NCBI GenBank assembly: GCA_964527835.1
Contig: CAZGNV010000002.1
Span: 1 to 64,000 of the forward strand
Direction: 5' to 3'
Source: JAFDCJ01 sp964527835
GTDB lineage: Bacteria; Desulfobacterota; Desulfobacteria; Desulfobacterales; JAFDCJ01
Length of the DNA: 64,000 bases
Positions 16,238-25,095 of this stretch are shown in pieces. Position 1 is the first letter of the stretch. Every line of letters starts with the position of its first letter. A program made the position numbers and the translations under genes. The notes beneath the pieces were generated by a model. It did no database searches. It was not told where the DNA came from and saw only the letters and a program-made list of their open reading frames with translations.

Positions 16238-17308
16238 CTATTTGGCGGCCTTGACCTTGTCCAGGATCTTGCCTTCGATTTCCTCCAGCTTGGCCGGCAC
16301 CGGGGGATACCACTTGATGTTGGCAATGGCCTCCATTGGAAAGCAGCGCTCGAAGTTGGCGCGCACTTCCACGTCCAGGTATTTGCCCGCCCCTGCCGAA
16401 GCACTGGGATATTTCTCGGCGTTGGTGAAGATGGCGGCATTTTCCGGGCGCAGCACGAAGTTGATCCATTTGTAGGCGGCTTCCACGTTTTTGGCCTTGG
16501 CCGGCAGGGCAAAGGTATCGATCCAGCCCAGAGCGCCGCTGCGCGGAGCCACAAAGTCGATATTGGGGTTTTCCGCATGCAGCTTGTAGCCGCCGTTGTC
16601 CCAGGCCATGGCCACGTGCACCTCACCGGAGCGCATCGACTGCAGCAGGGCGTCGCCGTTGGTCCAGTAGTTCTTGACAAAGGGCTTGCCGGCAATCATG
16701 GCCCGGCCGATTTTTTCCATCAGGGCCTTGTAGGCCACCGGGTTGCTGTACTTGGCAAACGGGTTGTCCCCATAGGAAAAAGCCAGTCCGATCAGCGTCG
16801 GCCTTTTCAGGCGATAGCTGATCCGGCCGGCGTAAAAGGCATTCAGAATGTCGGAATAGTCCCGGGCGGCCGGCGCATACTTGCGGTTGACCACCAGCCC
16901 GGAGGTCCCCCAGCAAAATGGCACCGCATGGGGCTTACCGCCGACCATGGTGTTTTGTTTCACGGCTTCCAGCAGCGGAGCAATGATCTGGTCAGTGTTG
17001 ACCTTGGACAGGTCGATCGGCTGATAGATGTGATACTTGGCCTGCACCGAGGAGATCCGGTCCTGGCTGGGCTGCGCGAGGTCAAAACCGGCCCCGCGGG
17101 TGGCGCGCAATTTGGCGATCATCTCCTCGTTGTTGGAGTAGGTCACCTTGACGGTAATGCCGGTTTCCTTTTGAAATTTCGCCACCAGCTCCGGTGAAGC
17201 GTATCCTTTCCAGGTCAAAAGGGAAAGCGTCTCCGCGGACGCGGTGGGGATGCTGACGAACACAAACGCCACAAGTAGAGCTCCGATTAACAATGTTTTT
17301 TTCGTCAT
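16238..17308 (-). CDS. Extracellular solute-binding protein, PotD/PotF family
   Basis: Periplasmic binding protein of 356 residues. The signal peptide begins MTKKTLLIGALLVAFVFVSI and likely ends at ASA, before ETLSLLTWKGY. The mature part has the COG0687 polyamine-binder layout: LLTWKGYASPELVAKFQKE, AGFDLAQPSQD, PFCWGTSGLVVNRKY and GEVHVAMAWDNGGYKLH. The start at 17308 has a perfect AGGAGGT six bases upstream. It is the first gene of the importer operon; its upstream 264 bases contain a partial 191-bp element copy. Substrate is probably a polyamine or similar cation, though the family also contains binders of other amines. Confidence 0.9.
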   Translation of the reverse strand: MTKKTLLIGALLVAFVFVSIPTASAETLSLLTWKGYASPELVAKFQKETGITVKVTYSNNEEMIAKLRATRGAGFDLAQPSQDRISSVQAKYHIYQPIDLSKVNTDQIIAPLLEAVKQNTMVGGKPHAVPFCWGTSGLVVNRKYAPAARDYSDILNAFYAGRISYRLKRPTLIGLAFSYGDNPFAKYSNPVAYKALMEKIGRAMIAGKPFVKNYWTNGDALLQSMRSGEVHVAMAWDNGGYKLHAENPNIDFVAPRSGALGWIDTFALPAKAKNVEAAYKWINFVLRPENAAIFTNAEKYPSASAGAGKYLDVEVRANFERCFPMEAIANIKWYPPVPAKLEEIEGKILDKVKAAK

Positions 17309-17462
17309 GACGTACCTCCTTTGGTTGAAAAGGATTGATGGTGGGAAAGAGCGGCTGGCCGGCAAATCATCCCAAAAAACATCGGCTTGCCAGCGGGAAA
17401 AAAAGCAGCTTATTCAAATCAATTCTGCGTTCAAATGTCAATACCTAAAGTCAATCCAATTT

Positions 17463-17512
17463 TGATGAACCCGTAAAAGTCGCATTTTCTCGCTTCGCAA
17501 CCGCTTGCCGTC
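17463..17512. repeat. Partial copy of the 191-bp element
   Basis: TGATGAACCCGTAAAAGTCG, then TTTTCTCGCTTCGC, matches one terminus of the element. The match fades after about 50 bases. It lies between the divergent binding-protein and HAD genes. Confidence 0.75.
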
Positions 17513-17572
17513 CGCTTCTTTTTCGTGCTATAGGGTGACAAACACAAAACGGCGGACTTTTTTTGGAGCCCC

Positions 17573-18598
17573 ATGAAACTGCAACCCCTGATTGTCTTTG
17601 ACATGGACGGCGTGCTCATCGACGTCGGCGAATCTTACCGGGAAGCGGTCCGGCAGACGGCCGGGCTGTTTTTCCAGCCCGCCCGGCAATCCGAGCGGCT
17701 GCCGGACCCCCTTTTTTCGCTGTCCGACCTGGCCGCCGTCAAGCACAGCGGCGGGCTGAACAATGACTGGGATCTCACCTGCCTGGTGGTCAGCCTCCTG
17801 TTTGGCCGGGTGGAAAAACCAGCGTTTGACGACCATCCGGATGCCTGGACGCGCTACCGGAAAACCATCGCCGGCTGTGACGTCGTCCGGCTGGCCGAAT
17901 TCCTGCAATCCACCCCCGCCCCCCTGGCAGGGCTGCTGGAAGCAAATGGGCGGATGATAGATCCGTTCATCGCCGGATTATATAAGGGAGATGTGGGCAG
18001 CGGCAACGTCATCAAGCAGATCTTCCAGGAAATTTACCTGGGAACGGACCTGTTTCAATCAACCTATCAGCGGGCACCGGAAGCTTATCGCGGCGCAGGC
18101 CTGATCGGGCGCGAAACCCTGCTCATCGATCCGCAGCAGCTGAAACGGTTCGCTGAAAAAAATATCCTGGCCATTGCCACCGGCCGTCCCCGGGCCGAGG
18201 CGGATTACGCGCTGCAGCGCTTCGGTCTGAAGCAACACTTCACTTGTGTCACCTGCCTGGAGGATTGCCTGCGCGAAGAAGAAAGGATCCGCAAAGCCCG
18301 GGGGGAGACGGTTTCACTGAGCAAACCCCACCCGTTTATGCTCGATGCGATCGCCGCCGGCCTGAAGGAGAACTTCGGGGACTGCTATTATGTCGGCGAT
18401 ATGCCTGATGATATGCGCGCTGCCGCCAGTTCCCGTTTTGGATATAAAAGCATCGGCGTTGTTCTGTCGGCCCCGGACCGGCCCGCCCTGCAAAGGCAGC
18501 TGCAGCGAGCCGGTGCAGATTACCTGATCGACGACTTCGATGCCCTGGAAAAAATTGTCGAAAATCGACTTTTTACGACTTCATCAACAACTCATTGA
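17573..18598 (+). CDS. HAD-superfamily (subfamily IA) phosphatase
   Basis: Predicted phosphatase of 341 residues. The nucleophile motif DMDGVLIDV has Asp10 and Asp12. IATGRPRAEADYAL carries the motif II region, SLSKPHPFML the motif III lysine, and YYVGDMPDDMRAA the motif IV aspartates, so the active site is complete. A long cap (residues 20-165) and GESYREAVRQTA resemble the small clade modelled as HAD-SF-IA-hyp1, seen in haloarchaea, cyanobacteria and some bacteria. The start has AGG-rich sequence upstream (TTTGGAGCCCC). The last residues (about 329-341) are encoded by a repeat terminus, and the gene overlaps the 3' end of transketolase by 26 bases. Substrate unknown. Confidence 0.85.
   Translation: MKLQPLIVFDMDGVLIDVGESYREAVRQTAGLFFQPARQSERLPDPLFSLSDLAAVKHSGGLNNDWDLTCLVVSLLFGRVEKPAFDDHPDAWTRYRKTIAGCDVVRLAEFLQSTPAPLAGLLEANGRMIDPFIAGLYKGDVGSGNVIKQIFQEIYLGTDLFQSTYQRAPEAYRGAGLIGRETLLIDPQQLKRFAEKNILAIATGRPRAEADYALQRFGLKQHFTCVTCLEDCLREEERIRKARGETVSLSKPHPFMLDAIAAGLKENFGDCYYVGDMPDDMRAAASSRFGYKSIGVVLSAPDRPALQRQLQRAGADYLIDDFDALEKIVENRLFTTSSTTH
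18559..18588. repeat. Partial 191-bp element terminus inside a gene end
   Basis: AAAATCGACTTTTTACGACT followed by TCATCA matches the end of the 191-bp element. It encodes the extreme C-terminus of the HAD protein on the plus strand and overlaps the last codons of transketolase on the minus strand. Confidence 0.7.
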
Positions 18599-20597
18599 CC
18601 CTGGCAACAATGGCCGAGGCTTTCATGCCGTATTTGTCCATCACCGTCGCCCCGGGGGCTGAAGCCCCAAAACGCTCGATGGCAACCACTGCTCCCCGGC
18701 TGCCGACGTAACGTTCCCATCCCATGCTGATGCCGGCTTCAACCGCCACCCGCACGCCGACTTCGGGCGGCAGCACCGCTTCTTTGTATTTCGGGGACGT
18801 TCTTTCAAAAAGCTCCCAGCTGGGCATGCTCACCACCCGCACCGCAACGCCTTTTTTTGCCAGCAGCCGGCGGGCCTCCAGGCAAAGATGCACTTCCGAA
18901 CCGCTGCCCATCAGGATCACGTCGGGTGTGCCGTTTGCATCCGCAAGGATATAAGCGCCTTTGGCCAGGGCAGCCGCCGACGGGTACTGGTTGCGATCCA
19001 GCACCGGCAGGCTCTGGCGGCTTAACAGCAGGGCCACCGGCGCACGGGTCGTTTTGACCGCCAGCCGCCAGGCAGCCGCCGTTTCGGTGGCATCCGCGGG
19101 CCGGATGACGATCAGCCCGGGAATAGCGCGCAGAGCCGCGGCATGTTCCACCGGCTGGTGGGTGGGGCCGTCTTCTCCCACGGCGACGCTGTCATGGGTA
19201 AACACATAGATGACCGGCAGCTTCATCAACGCGGCCAGGCGGATGGAGGGGCGGCAGTAATCGGCAAACACCAGAAAGGTTCCGCCATAGGGACGGATGC
19301 CCTTGTGCAGGGCCATGCCCGATAAAATGGCCCCCATGGCATGCTCGCGCACCCCGAAGCGAATGTTGCGGCCGCCGTAAGCGTCTTTTTGAAAATCAAT
19401 GGATGATTTGATCAGGGTGTTGTTGGACGGCGCCAGGTCAGCCGAGCCGCCCATCAGCGCCGGCAGGTTTTCCGCCAGGGCATTGAGCACCTGCCCGGAG
19501 GCGGCCCGGGTAGCGATCGGTTTTCCGTCCTTGAACGTCGGAATCCCGGCATCCCACCCCCGTGCAAGTTTTCCGCTGAGCACCGCCTGCCACTGGGCGG
19601 CCAGCTGCGGATATTTTTTGGCATGGACGCCGACTTTTTTCTTCCAGGCCGCCTCGGCTTTCTTGCCCCGATCCAGGCAGCGGCGAAACACCTTCAACGC
19701 CTTGTCCGGCACGTAGAATTTTCGGTTCGCCGGCCAGCCCAGGCTTTCCTTTGTCAGGCGCACTTCATCTTCACCCAGGGGCGCGCCGTGAGCGGCGGCC
19801 GAATCCTGCTTGTTGGGGCTGCCGTAAGCGATATGGGTGCGCACGGCGATCAGGGTCGGCTTGCCGGTTTCAGCCCGGGCATCTTTAAGGGCCCGTTGGA
19901 TGGCGGCCAGGTCGTTGCCGTCTTTTACCCGGATCACCTGCCAGTTGTAGGCCCGGAAGCGCGCGGCGACATTTTCGGTAAAAGCAATGCTGGTGCTGCC
20001 CTCGATGGATATCTTGTTGTCATCGTAAAGACAGATCAGCCGGCCCAAGCCCAGGTGCCCGGCCAGCGAAGCCGCCTCAGAGGCAACGCCTTCCATCAGA
20101 TCGCCGTCACCGCACATGACATAGGTGTAGTGATCCACGATTTTGCCGCTGCCGCGGTTGAATACGGCTGCCAGATGGCGCTCGGCCATGGCCATGCCAA
20201 CGGCATTGGAAAATCCCTGGCCCAAAGGACCGGTGGTGGTCTCCACTCCGGGGGTCAGGCCGTATTCCGGATGCCCCGGGGTTTTACTGCCCCACTGGCG
20301 AAAATTCTTGATGTCTTTCAGGCTGATCTTGTAGCCGCACAGGTAAAGCAGGCTGTATAACAATGCGGAAGCATGGCCGGCCGAAAGTACAAAACGATCG
20401 CGATCGGGCCAGTCGGGATTTTTGGGGTTGTGTTTCAAAACCCGGGTCCACAGGACGTAGGCGGCCGGCGCCATTCCCATGGGTGCGCCCGGATGGCCCG
20501 AGTTGGCCGCCTGCACGGCATCCATGGCCAGGGTGCGAATGGTGTTGACGCACAGATTGTCAAGGGTGGATTTGTTGCCAGCTGAAGCCTTGCTCAT
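18573..20597 (-). CDS. tkt: Transketolase
   Basis: Full-length transketolase of 674 residues, a thiamine-diphosphate enzyme moving two-carbon ketol units between sugar phosphates in the non-oxidative pentose phosphate pathway. SGHPGAPMGMAPAAYVLW lies near the N-terminus. GDGDLMEG begins the ThDP/metal-binding stretch and DDNKISIEG follows. VREHAMGAILSGMALHKGIRPYGGT and THDSVAVGEDGPTHQPVEH mark the pyrimidine domain. The start has AAGGAG upstream. It is followed by a HAD gene in convergent, overlapping orientation. A transaldolase lies five genes upstream on the same strand, so sugar-phosphate interconversion genes are clustered here. Confidence 0.97.
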   Translation of the reverse strand: MSKASAGNKSTLDNLCVNTIRTLAMDAVQAANSGHPGAPMGMAPAAYVLWTRVLKHNPKNPDWPDRDRFVLSAGHASALLYSLLYLCGYKISLKDIKNFRQWGSKTPGHPEYGLTPGVETTTGPLGQGFSNAVGMAMAERHLAAVFNRGSGKIVDHYTYVMCGDGDLMEGVASEAASLAGHLGLGRLICLYDDNKISIEGSTSIAFTENVAARFRAYNWQVIRVKDGNDLAAIQRALKDARAETGKPTLIAVRTHIAYGSPNKQDSAAAHGAPLGEDEVRLTKESLGWPANRKFYVPDKALKVFRRCLDRGKKAEAAWKKKVGVHAKKYPQLAAQWQAVLSGKLARGWDAGIPTFKDGKPIATRAASGQVLNALAENLPALMGGSADLAPSNNTLIKSSIDFQKDAYGGRNIRFGVREHAMGAILSGMALHKGIRPYGGTFLVFADYCRPSIRLAALMKLPVIYVFTHDSVAVGEDGPTHQPVEHAAALRAIPGLIVIRPADATETAAAWRLAVKTTRAPVALLLSRQSLPVLDRNQYPSAAALAKGAYILADANGTPDVILMGSGSEVHLCLEARRLLAKKGVAVRVVSMPSWELFERTSPKYKEAVLPPEVGVRVAVEAGISMGWERYVGSRGAVVAIERFGASAPGATVMDKYGMKASAIVARVNELLMKS

Positions 20598-20733
20598 GAT
20601 TTTGTTCTCCTTTCATTAAAAACCGGTGCACCCATGCTCATAGCGACATTTGTCAATTTGTGCAACCGTTGTCTTGATTGCGGTCCAATGACGTTGACAT
20701 CTGATTTCATCATTTAGGGCCGCATTGCTTGCC

Positions 20734-22740
20734 TCATTGGGTGGCTTCATCGACGATCTCGGCAATATCCTTGACTTCCACCCGGCCGTTTAAATCGGCG
20801 ATGCCGTCGCTGAGCATGGTGGTGCAAAACAGACAGGCGGTGGCCACCCGGGCTGCGCCGGTTTTGATCGCCTCCCGGGCGCGCATTTGGTTGATCCGCT
20901 CACCAATGCGCTCCTCCATGAACAGACGCGCTCCTCCGGCACCGCAGCACAGGCCCTGCAGCCGGCTGCGCTGCATTTCGATCAGGGTTCCGCCGCCGGT
21001 CACCGCCTGCATCAGCTGCCGGGGAGTCTCCACAATGCCGTTCCAGCGCCCCAGGTAGCAGGAGTCGTGAAACGCCAACCCGTTGAACCGGCGGCCATCG
21101 GTTTGCAGCCGCCCCTGGCGGACCAGATCCAGCAAAAACTCGCTGTGATGAACGACCTCGTAACGGGCGCCAAACTGGGGGTACTCGTTTTTCAAGGCAT
21201 TGTAGCAGTGCGGGCAGGCGGTCAGAATTTTCTTCGGCCGGTACTGATTTAAAACCTCGACATTGTGGGCGATCATCAACTGAGCCAGGTACTCGTTGCC
21301 GGCCCGCCGGGCGACATCACCGCTGCAGCGCTCTTCGGGGCCGAGAATGGCAAATTTCACCCCGGCCTTTTTTAGCACCCGGGCCAGGGCGCGGGCAATT
21401 TTTTTCCCCCGGGGGTCAAAAGCGCCGGCGCAACCCACAAAATACAGAATATCGGATTGCGGCCGATCCGCCATCAAGGCCACATCCAGGCCGGCAGCCC
21501 AGTCGGCGCGGGTATCGGCGGCAAATCCCCAGGGATTGAACTGGTGCTGCAGACTGGTAAAGGCGGCCTGCACTTCAGGGGGAAAGGCGGATTCCATCAG
21601 CACCTGGTGCTTGCGGGCCTCCAGGACAAAGTCCAGGTGCTGAATGTCCACCGGGCAGGCTTCTTCGCAGGCCCGGCAGGTGGTGCAGGACCAAAGCACG
21701 TCGGAAGTCACCGGTGAATCCGGCCGGATAAGGGGCTTTACCCCATCTGCGTTGGCAGCCAGAACGGCTTCAGCCTGGCCGAAAAGATCGTCCTTGATAT
21801 CGCAGATCAGCCGCTTGGGTGAGAGCGGCTTGGCGGTCATGTCCGCCGGGCATTGCTCTTCACAGCGCCCGCACTCGGTGCAGGCGTACAGGTCGAGCAC
21901 ATTTTTCCAGTTCAGCTCACTTACCGTCCCCAAGCCGAAACTTGCAGCCGTTTCATCTTCCAGATCGGCCTTGATCATCGGCCGGGCGCGCGACAGGGAC
22001 TTTAAAAAAACATTGGGTGCTGCCGCCAGCAGGTGCAAATGCTTGGAGCCCGGAATGTAAACCAGAAAACCGAGAATCGTGAGCACATGCAGCCAGTAGG
22101 CAATTTCAAAACCGCTCCGGGCCGCAGCGGGTGAGAGGGAGCCGAGGTTGAAAATACGGCCGACAGCTGCGGAAACCGGCAGGTACCGGTAAGATACGGC
22201 GTTGTGGTTTCCGACGCCGGGCAGCAGCAAAAAAGCGTTGATGAAAAAAAAGGTGATGACGATCAGGGCCGTAAACAGGAGGATCAGGCGGGCATCGAGG
22301 CCGTCTGTCAGGTATACCGGCCGGATCACCAGCCGCCGATACAGGGCATAGCCCAGCGCCAGCAGCACGCCGAAGGCCAGGAGGTCGACCACCAGAAGAT
22401 AAGCGCCATAGAAGCCGCCGGCTGGGCCGGCGGCCTGCAACGACGGGAAAATCCCCCGGATGATTAGCGCCAGGGAATGGGGCTGGATCGCCAGAAAGCC
22501 GAAAAAGATCAAGGTGTGGGCCAGGCCCGGCAGCTGTTTGCGCCTCACCCGGCTCTGGCCCATAACTTCGGTCAGCACCACCTTGATCCTTTCGGCCACG
22601 GACTGCAGTCTGAAAGAAGCGGTTCCCTTAACCGCCAGCATCAGGTTGATCCGCCGCCGGAGCCGCAGCAAAAAGAGGCTGCCGGCCGCCAGCACGGCCA
22701 GGCTCATGAGCACGGACTTGATTGCCAGATAGGCTTGCAT
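20734..22740 (-). CDS. Membrane-bound Fe-S oxidoreductase, ETF:menaquinone oxidoreductase (EMO)-like
   Basis: A 668-residue fusion. The N-terminal 240 residues hold about six membrane helices of the NarI/HdrE cytochrome b type. Two ferredoxin-type clusters follow: CTECGRCEEQCPA and CTTCRACEEACPV. Then come two cysteine-rich HdrD-like halves, with GCAGAF, ERCSGD and CPHC in the first and SCYLGRWN, CCGAGGARLF and ACLFCTTM in the second. This architecture is that of HdrDE-like proteins and of EMO, which passes electrons from acyl-CoA dehydrogenases via ETF to menaquinone. In this gene the first CCG motif deviates from the usual form. The start codon lies five bases after the HisC-like gene stop, which is odd for an electron-transfer protein. 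No etfAB or acyl-CoA dehydrogenase gene is nearby. Confidence 0.85.
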   Translation of the reverse strand: MQAYLAIKSVLMSLAVLAAGSLFLLRLRRRINLMLAVKGTASFRLQSVAERIKVVLTEVMGQSRVRRKQLPGLAHTLIFFGFLAIQPHSLALIIRGIFPSLQAAGPAGGFYGAYLLVVDLLAFGVLLALGYALYRRLVIRPVYLTDGLDARLILLFTALIVITFFFINAFLLLPGVGNHNAVSYRYLPVSAAVGRIFNLGSLSPAAARSGFEIAYWLHVLTILGFLVYIPGSKHLHLLAAAPNVFLKSLSRARPMIKADLEDETAASFGLGTVSELNWKNVLDLYACTECGRCEEQCPADMTAKPLSPKRLICDIKDDLFGQAEAVLAANADGVKPLIRPDSPVTSDVLWSCTTCRACEEACPVDIQHLDFVLEARKHQVLMESAFPPEVQAAFTSLQHQFNPWGFAADTRADWAAGLDVALMADRPQSDILYFVGCAGAFDPRGKKIARALARVLKKAGVKFAILGPEERCSGDVARRAGNEYLAQLMIAHNVEVLNQYRPKKILTACPHCYNALKNEYPQFGARYEVVHHSEFLLDLVRQGRLQTDGRRFNGLAFHDSCYLGRWNGIVETPRQLMQAVTGGGTLIEMQRSRLQGLCCGAGGARLFMEERIGERINQMRAREAIKTGAARVATACLFCTTMLSDGIADLNGRVEVKDIAEIVDEATQ

Positions 22741-22745
22741 GCGGT

Positions 22746-23840
22746 TCAGGACCCGGCAAAATAGGTCCGGACAAACTCAACAAAGCGTTCGTTTTCCTCA
22801 TCGGTCCCGGGGGTCACCCGAAAATAGCCGGTCTTGCCGTGGATTTCGCCGATGCGTTTGAGGAAGATCTTTTTTTCCAGGGCGGCATCCAGGATTTCAG
22901 CGGTGGTTTTGCCCGTCATGGTGCCATCCACCAGCATGTAATTGCCGTGGGCCGGAAAGGGTTTAAGTCCCACCTTTTTGAGCTCTTCGGTAAAAATGCC
23001 CATCCACCGATTGTTGTGCGCCACCTTGGCCTTGATCTCCTCCGGGTTGTCGATGATCGCCTCGGCGGCGGCCGCGGCCATCCGGCTCACGTTCCAGGGC
23101 AGAAACATCCGGTTGAAGGCCGCTATCATCTCTTCGGTGCCCAGCACAAATCCGAAACGGATACCCGCAAAACCATGGGCCTTGGAAAAGGTCACCGATA
23201 AAAACACCTGGGGATATTTTTTCACTAGAAAGGCCTTCGACGGCCGGTCCGGATTGTAGTCCAGGTAGGCTTCATCGATGCACAGGGGAACCCCTGTTTC
23301 GCAAAACCGGAGCAGGTCATCATCATCGATAAAAACCCCCGTGGGATTGTTGGGATTGATGATCAGGATCAGTTTCGTCCGCTCATTGATGGCATTGAGC
23401 ATCCCGTCCACATCGTACTGCAGATCCCCTTCCCGGACCGGAACCGATACCACCTTGGCATTGCAAAGCTCGGCCCGGGGCGGAAACAGCTCAAAGGTCG
23501 GGGTCGACAGGATAAACTCGTCTCCCGGTTGCAGAAAAACCCGCATCATGGCATCGATGGTATCCGAAGAGCCGTTGGCCAGAGCCACATTTTCAGGACC
23601 CAGATCGTACATTTTACCGATTTTGGTTCGCAACCTCAAAAAACTGTCCGGATACCAGTTGCCGTGGCGCAGGGAATCGGCAACGGCCTTGATGACCTTT
23701 TCCGACGGCGGCACGGGGTTTTCATTGAGCATCAACCGGGCGTTGTCGGGGTTGGCCATCGCCTGATCCAAAATACCGACATTGTACTCCCGGGCCTTAA
23801 ACAGCCAGGGAACGAACCAGTCTTTTAATTCTTTTGTCAT
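22746..23840 (-). CDS. Class I/II aminotransferase, histidinol-phosphate aminotransferase-like
   Basis: PLP-dependent fold-type I aminotransferase of 364 residues. LMLNENPVPPS is the substrate-anchoring N-terminal segment, ANGSSDTIDAMM the phosphate-binding turn, NPNNPTG the cofactor loop, IDEAYLDY the Asp/Tyr pair, and SVTFSKAHGFAGIRFGF the Schiff-base lysine motif. Overall it resembles HisC and related aminotransferases. The start has AAAGGA upstream. It follows alanine dehydrogenase by 105 bases and precedes the EMO-like gene by five. No other histidine biosynthesis gene is present, so an amino-acid or aromatic substrate in a catabolic setting is as likely as histidinol phosphate. Confidence 0.87.
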   Translation of the reverse strand: MTKELKDWFVPWLFKAREYNVGILDQAMANPDNARLMLNENPVPPSEKVIKAVADSLRHGNWYPDSFLRLRTKIGKMYDLGPENVALANGSSDTIDAMMRVFLQPGDEFILSTPTFELFPPRAELCNAKVVSVPVREGDLQYDVDGMLNAINERTKLILIINPNNPTGVFIDDDDLLRFCETGVPLCIDEAYLDYNPDRPSKAFLVKKYPQVFLSVTFSKAHGFAGIRFGFVLGTEEMIAAFNRMFLPWNVSRMAAAAAEAIIDNPEEIKAKVAHNNRWMGIFTEELKKVGLKPFPAHGNYMLVDGTMTGKTTAEILDAALEKKIFLKRIGEIHGKTGYFRVTPGTDEENERFVEFVRTYFAGS

Positions 23841-23945
23841 TGTTTTTTTCCTTTCAAATTAATGTTGCAAATTGGGTGGTCCGCCGCCCGCAATTGTCAC
23901 CCGGCGGCGTCTGTATCCGACTGGCGGTCAGCATCATCGCCGACT

Positions 23946-25061
23946 TTACCTCAGCACCGAATCCAGCGGGGTATAGGGCATTGAAAACGCTTCGGCCACC
24001 CCCTGGTAAGTGATCTTGCCCTCGATGATGTTGAGGCCCTTGGCGATTTCCGGACTCTCCTGGGCGGCCTTTGCATACCCCTTGTCCGCCAGCTCCAGGG
24101 CATAGGGCAGCGTCGCGTTGGTCAGCGCCACCGTCGAGGTCATGGATACTGCCCCGGGCATGTTGGCCACGCAATAGTGCACGATGCCGTCCACCTCATA
24201 GATGGGATCGTCATGGGTGGTGGGTTTGGAAGTCTCGAAACAGCCGCCCTGATCAATGGCCACGTCCACGATGACCGAACCTTTTTTCATAAGTTTCAAC
24301 ATCTCGCGGGTAATCAGCCGGGGCGCGGTAGCTCCCGGAATGAGCACGGCGCCCACCACCAGGTCGGATTCCTTCAAGAATTTGCGCACATTGGCCGGGC
24401 TGGAGGCGATGGGAAAGCAATTTTTGGGCATCACCTCGTTTAAATAGCGCAGCCGCTGCAAATTCGTATCCAGCAGGTACACCTGAGCCCCCAGGCCGCA
24501 GGCCACCATGGCCGCATTGGTTCCCACCACGCCGGCGCCGATCACCAGCACCACGCCAGGCTCCACGCCCGGCACCCCGCCCAGCAAAACACCCTTGCCG
24601 CCATAGGTTTTTTCCAGGTACTTGGCGCCTTGCTGGATGGCCATGCGCCCGGCCACCTCGCTCATGGGGGTGAGCAAGGGCAGGGAGCGGTCCGCCTTTT
24701 CCACGGTTTCATAGGCCACCGCTATGATTTTCGAATCAATGACGGCCTGGGTCAGCTCCCGGGAGGCCGCAAAATGAAAATAGGTAAACAGCACCTGCCC
24801 GCTGCGCATCAGCGGGTATTCCACCGGCAGCGGTTCCTTGACCTTCATGACCATCTCGCACTGGTCGTAAATCTCTTTCGGCGTACCTGCAATGGCCGCA
24901 CCGGCCTTTTCGTATTTGGCGTCCGAAAACCCAGAGCCTTCGCCGGCTTTGGTTTCCACGAAAACCTTGTGGCCGCGGGCCACCATCTGCTCCACACCGG
25001 CCGGCGTCATGGCCACCCGGTTTTCCTTGGTCTTGATCTCTTTTAATACACCGACTAACAT
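23946..25061 (-). CDS. ald: Alanine dehydrogenase
   Basis: NAD-dependent alanine dehydrogenase of 371 residues interconverting alanine with pyruvate and ammonia. The sequence has MLVGVLKEIKTKENRVAMTP at the N-terminus, MKVKEPLPVEYPLM with the catalytic lysine region, FTYFHFAA, VVLVIGAGVVGTNAAMVACG as the NAD-binding Rossmann loop, and DVAIDQGGCFETSKPTTH near the active site. The ATG at 25061 has GGAGG six bases upstream; the frame runs on for 57 codons but into the neighbouring transaldolase gene. It begins 34 bases after transaldolase. Alanine is a typical amino-group sink in anaerobes, which fits the adjacent aminotransferase. Confidence 0.96.
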   Translation of the reverse strand: MLVGVLKEIKTKENRVAMTPAGVEQMVARGHKVFVETKAGEGSGFSDAKYEKAGAAIAGTPKEIYDQCEMVMKVKEPLPVEYPLMRSGQVLFTYFHFAASRELTQAVIDSKIIAVAYETVEKADRSLPLLTPMSEVAGRMAIQQGAKYLEKTYGGKGVLLGGVPGVEPGVVLVIGAGVVGTNAAMVACGLGAQVYLLDTNLQRLRYLNEVMPKNCFPIASSPANVRKFLKESDLVVGAVLIPGATAPRLITREMLKLMKKGSVIVDVAIDQGGCFETSKPTTHDDPIYEVDGIVHYCVANMPGAVSMTSTVALTNATLPYALELADKGYAKAAQESPEIAKGLNIIEGKITYQGVAEAFSMPYTPLDSVLR

Positions 25062-25095
25062 AGCCACCTCCCTTGGGTTAAAGGTGATACAGGTT

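Noticed and set aside
15159..16475. 438-codon frame antisense to the PotA-type ATPase
   Set aside because: The minus strand has all ABC motifs; the plus-strand product has no recognisable motif.
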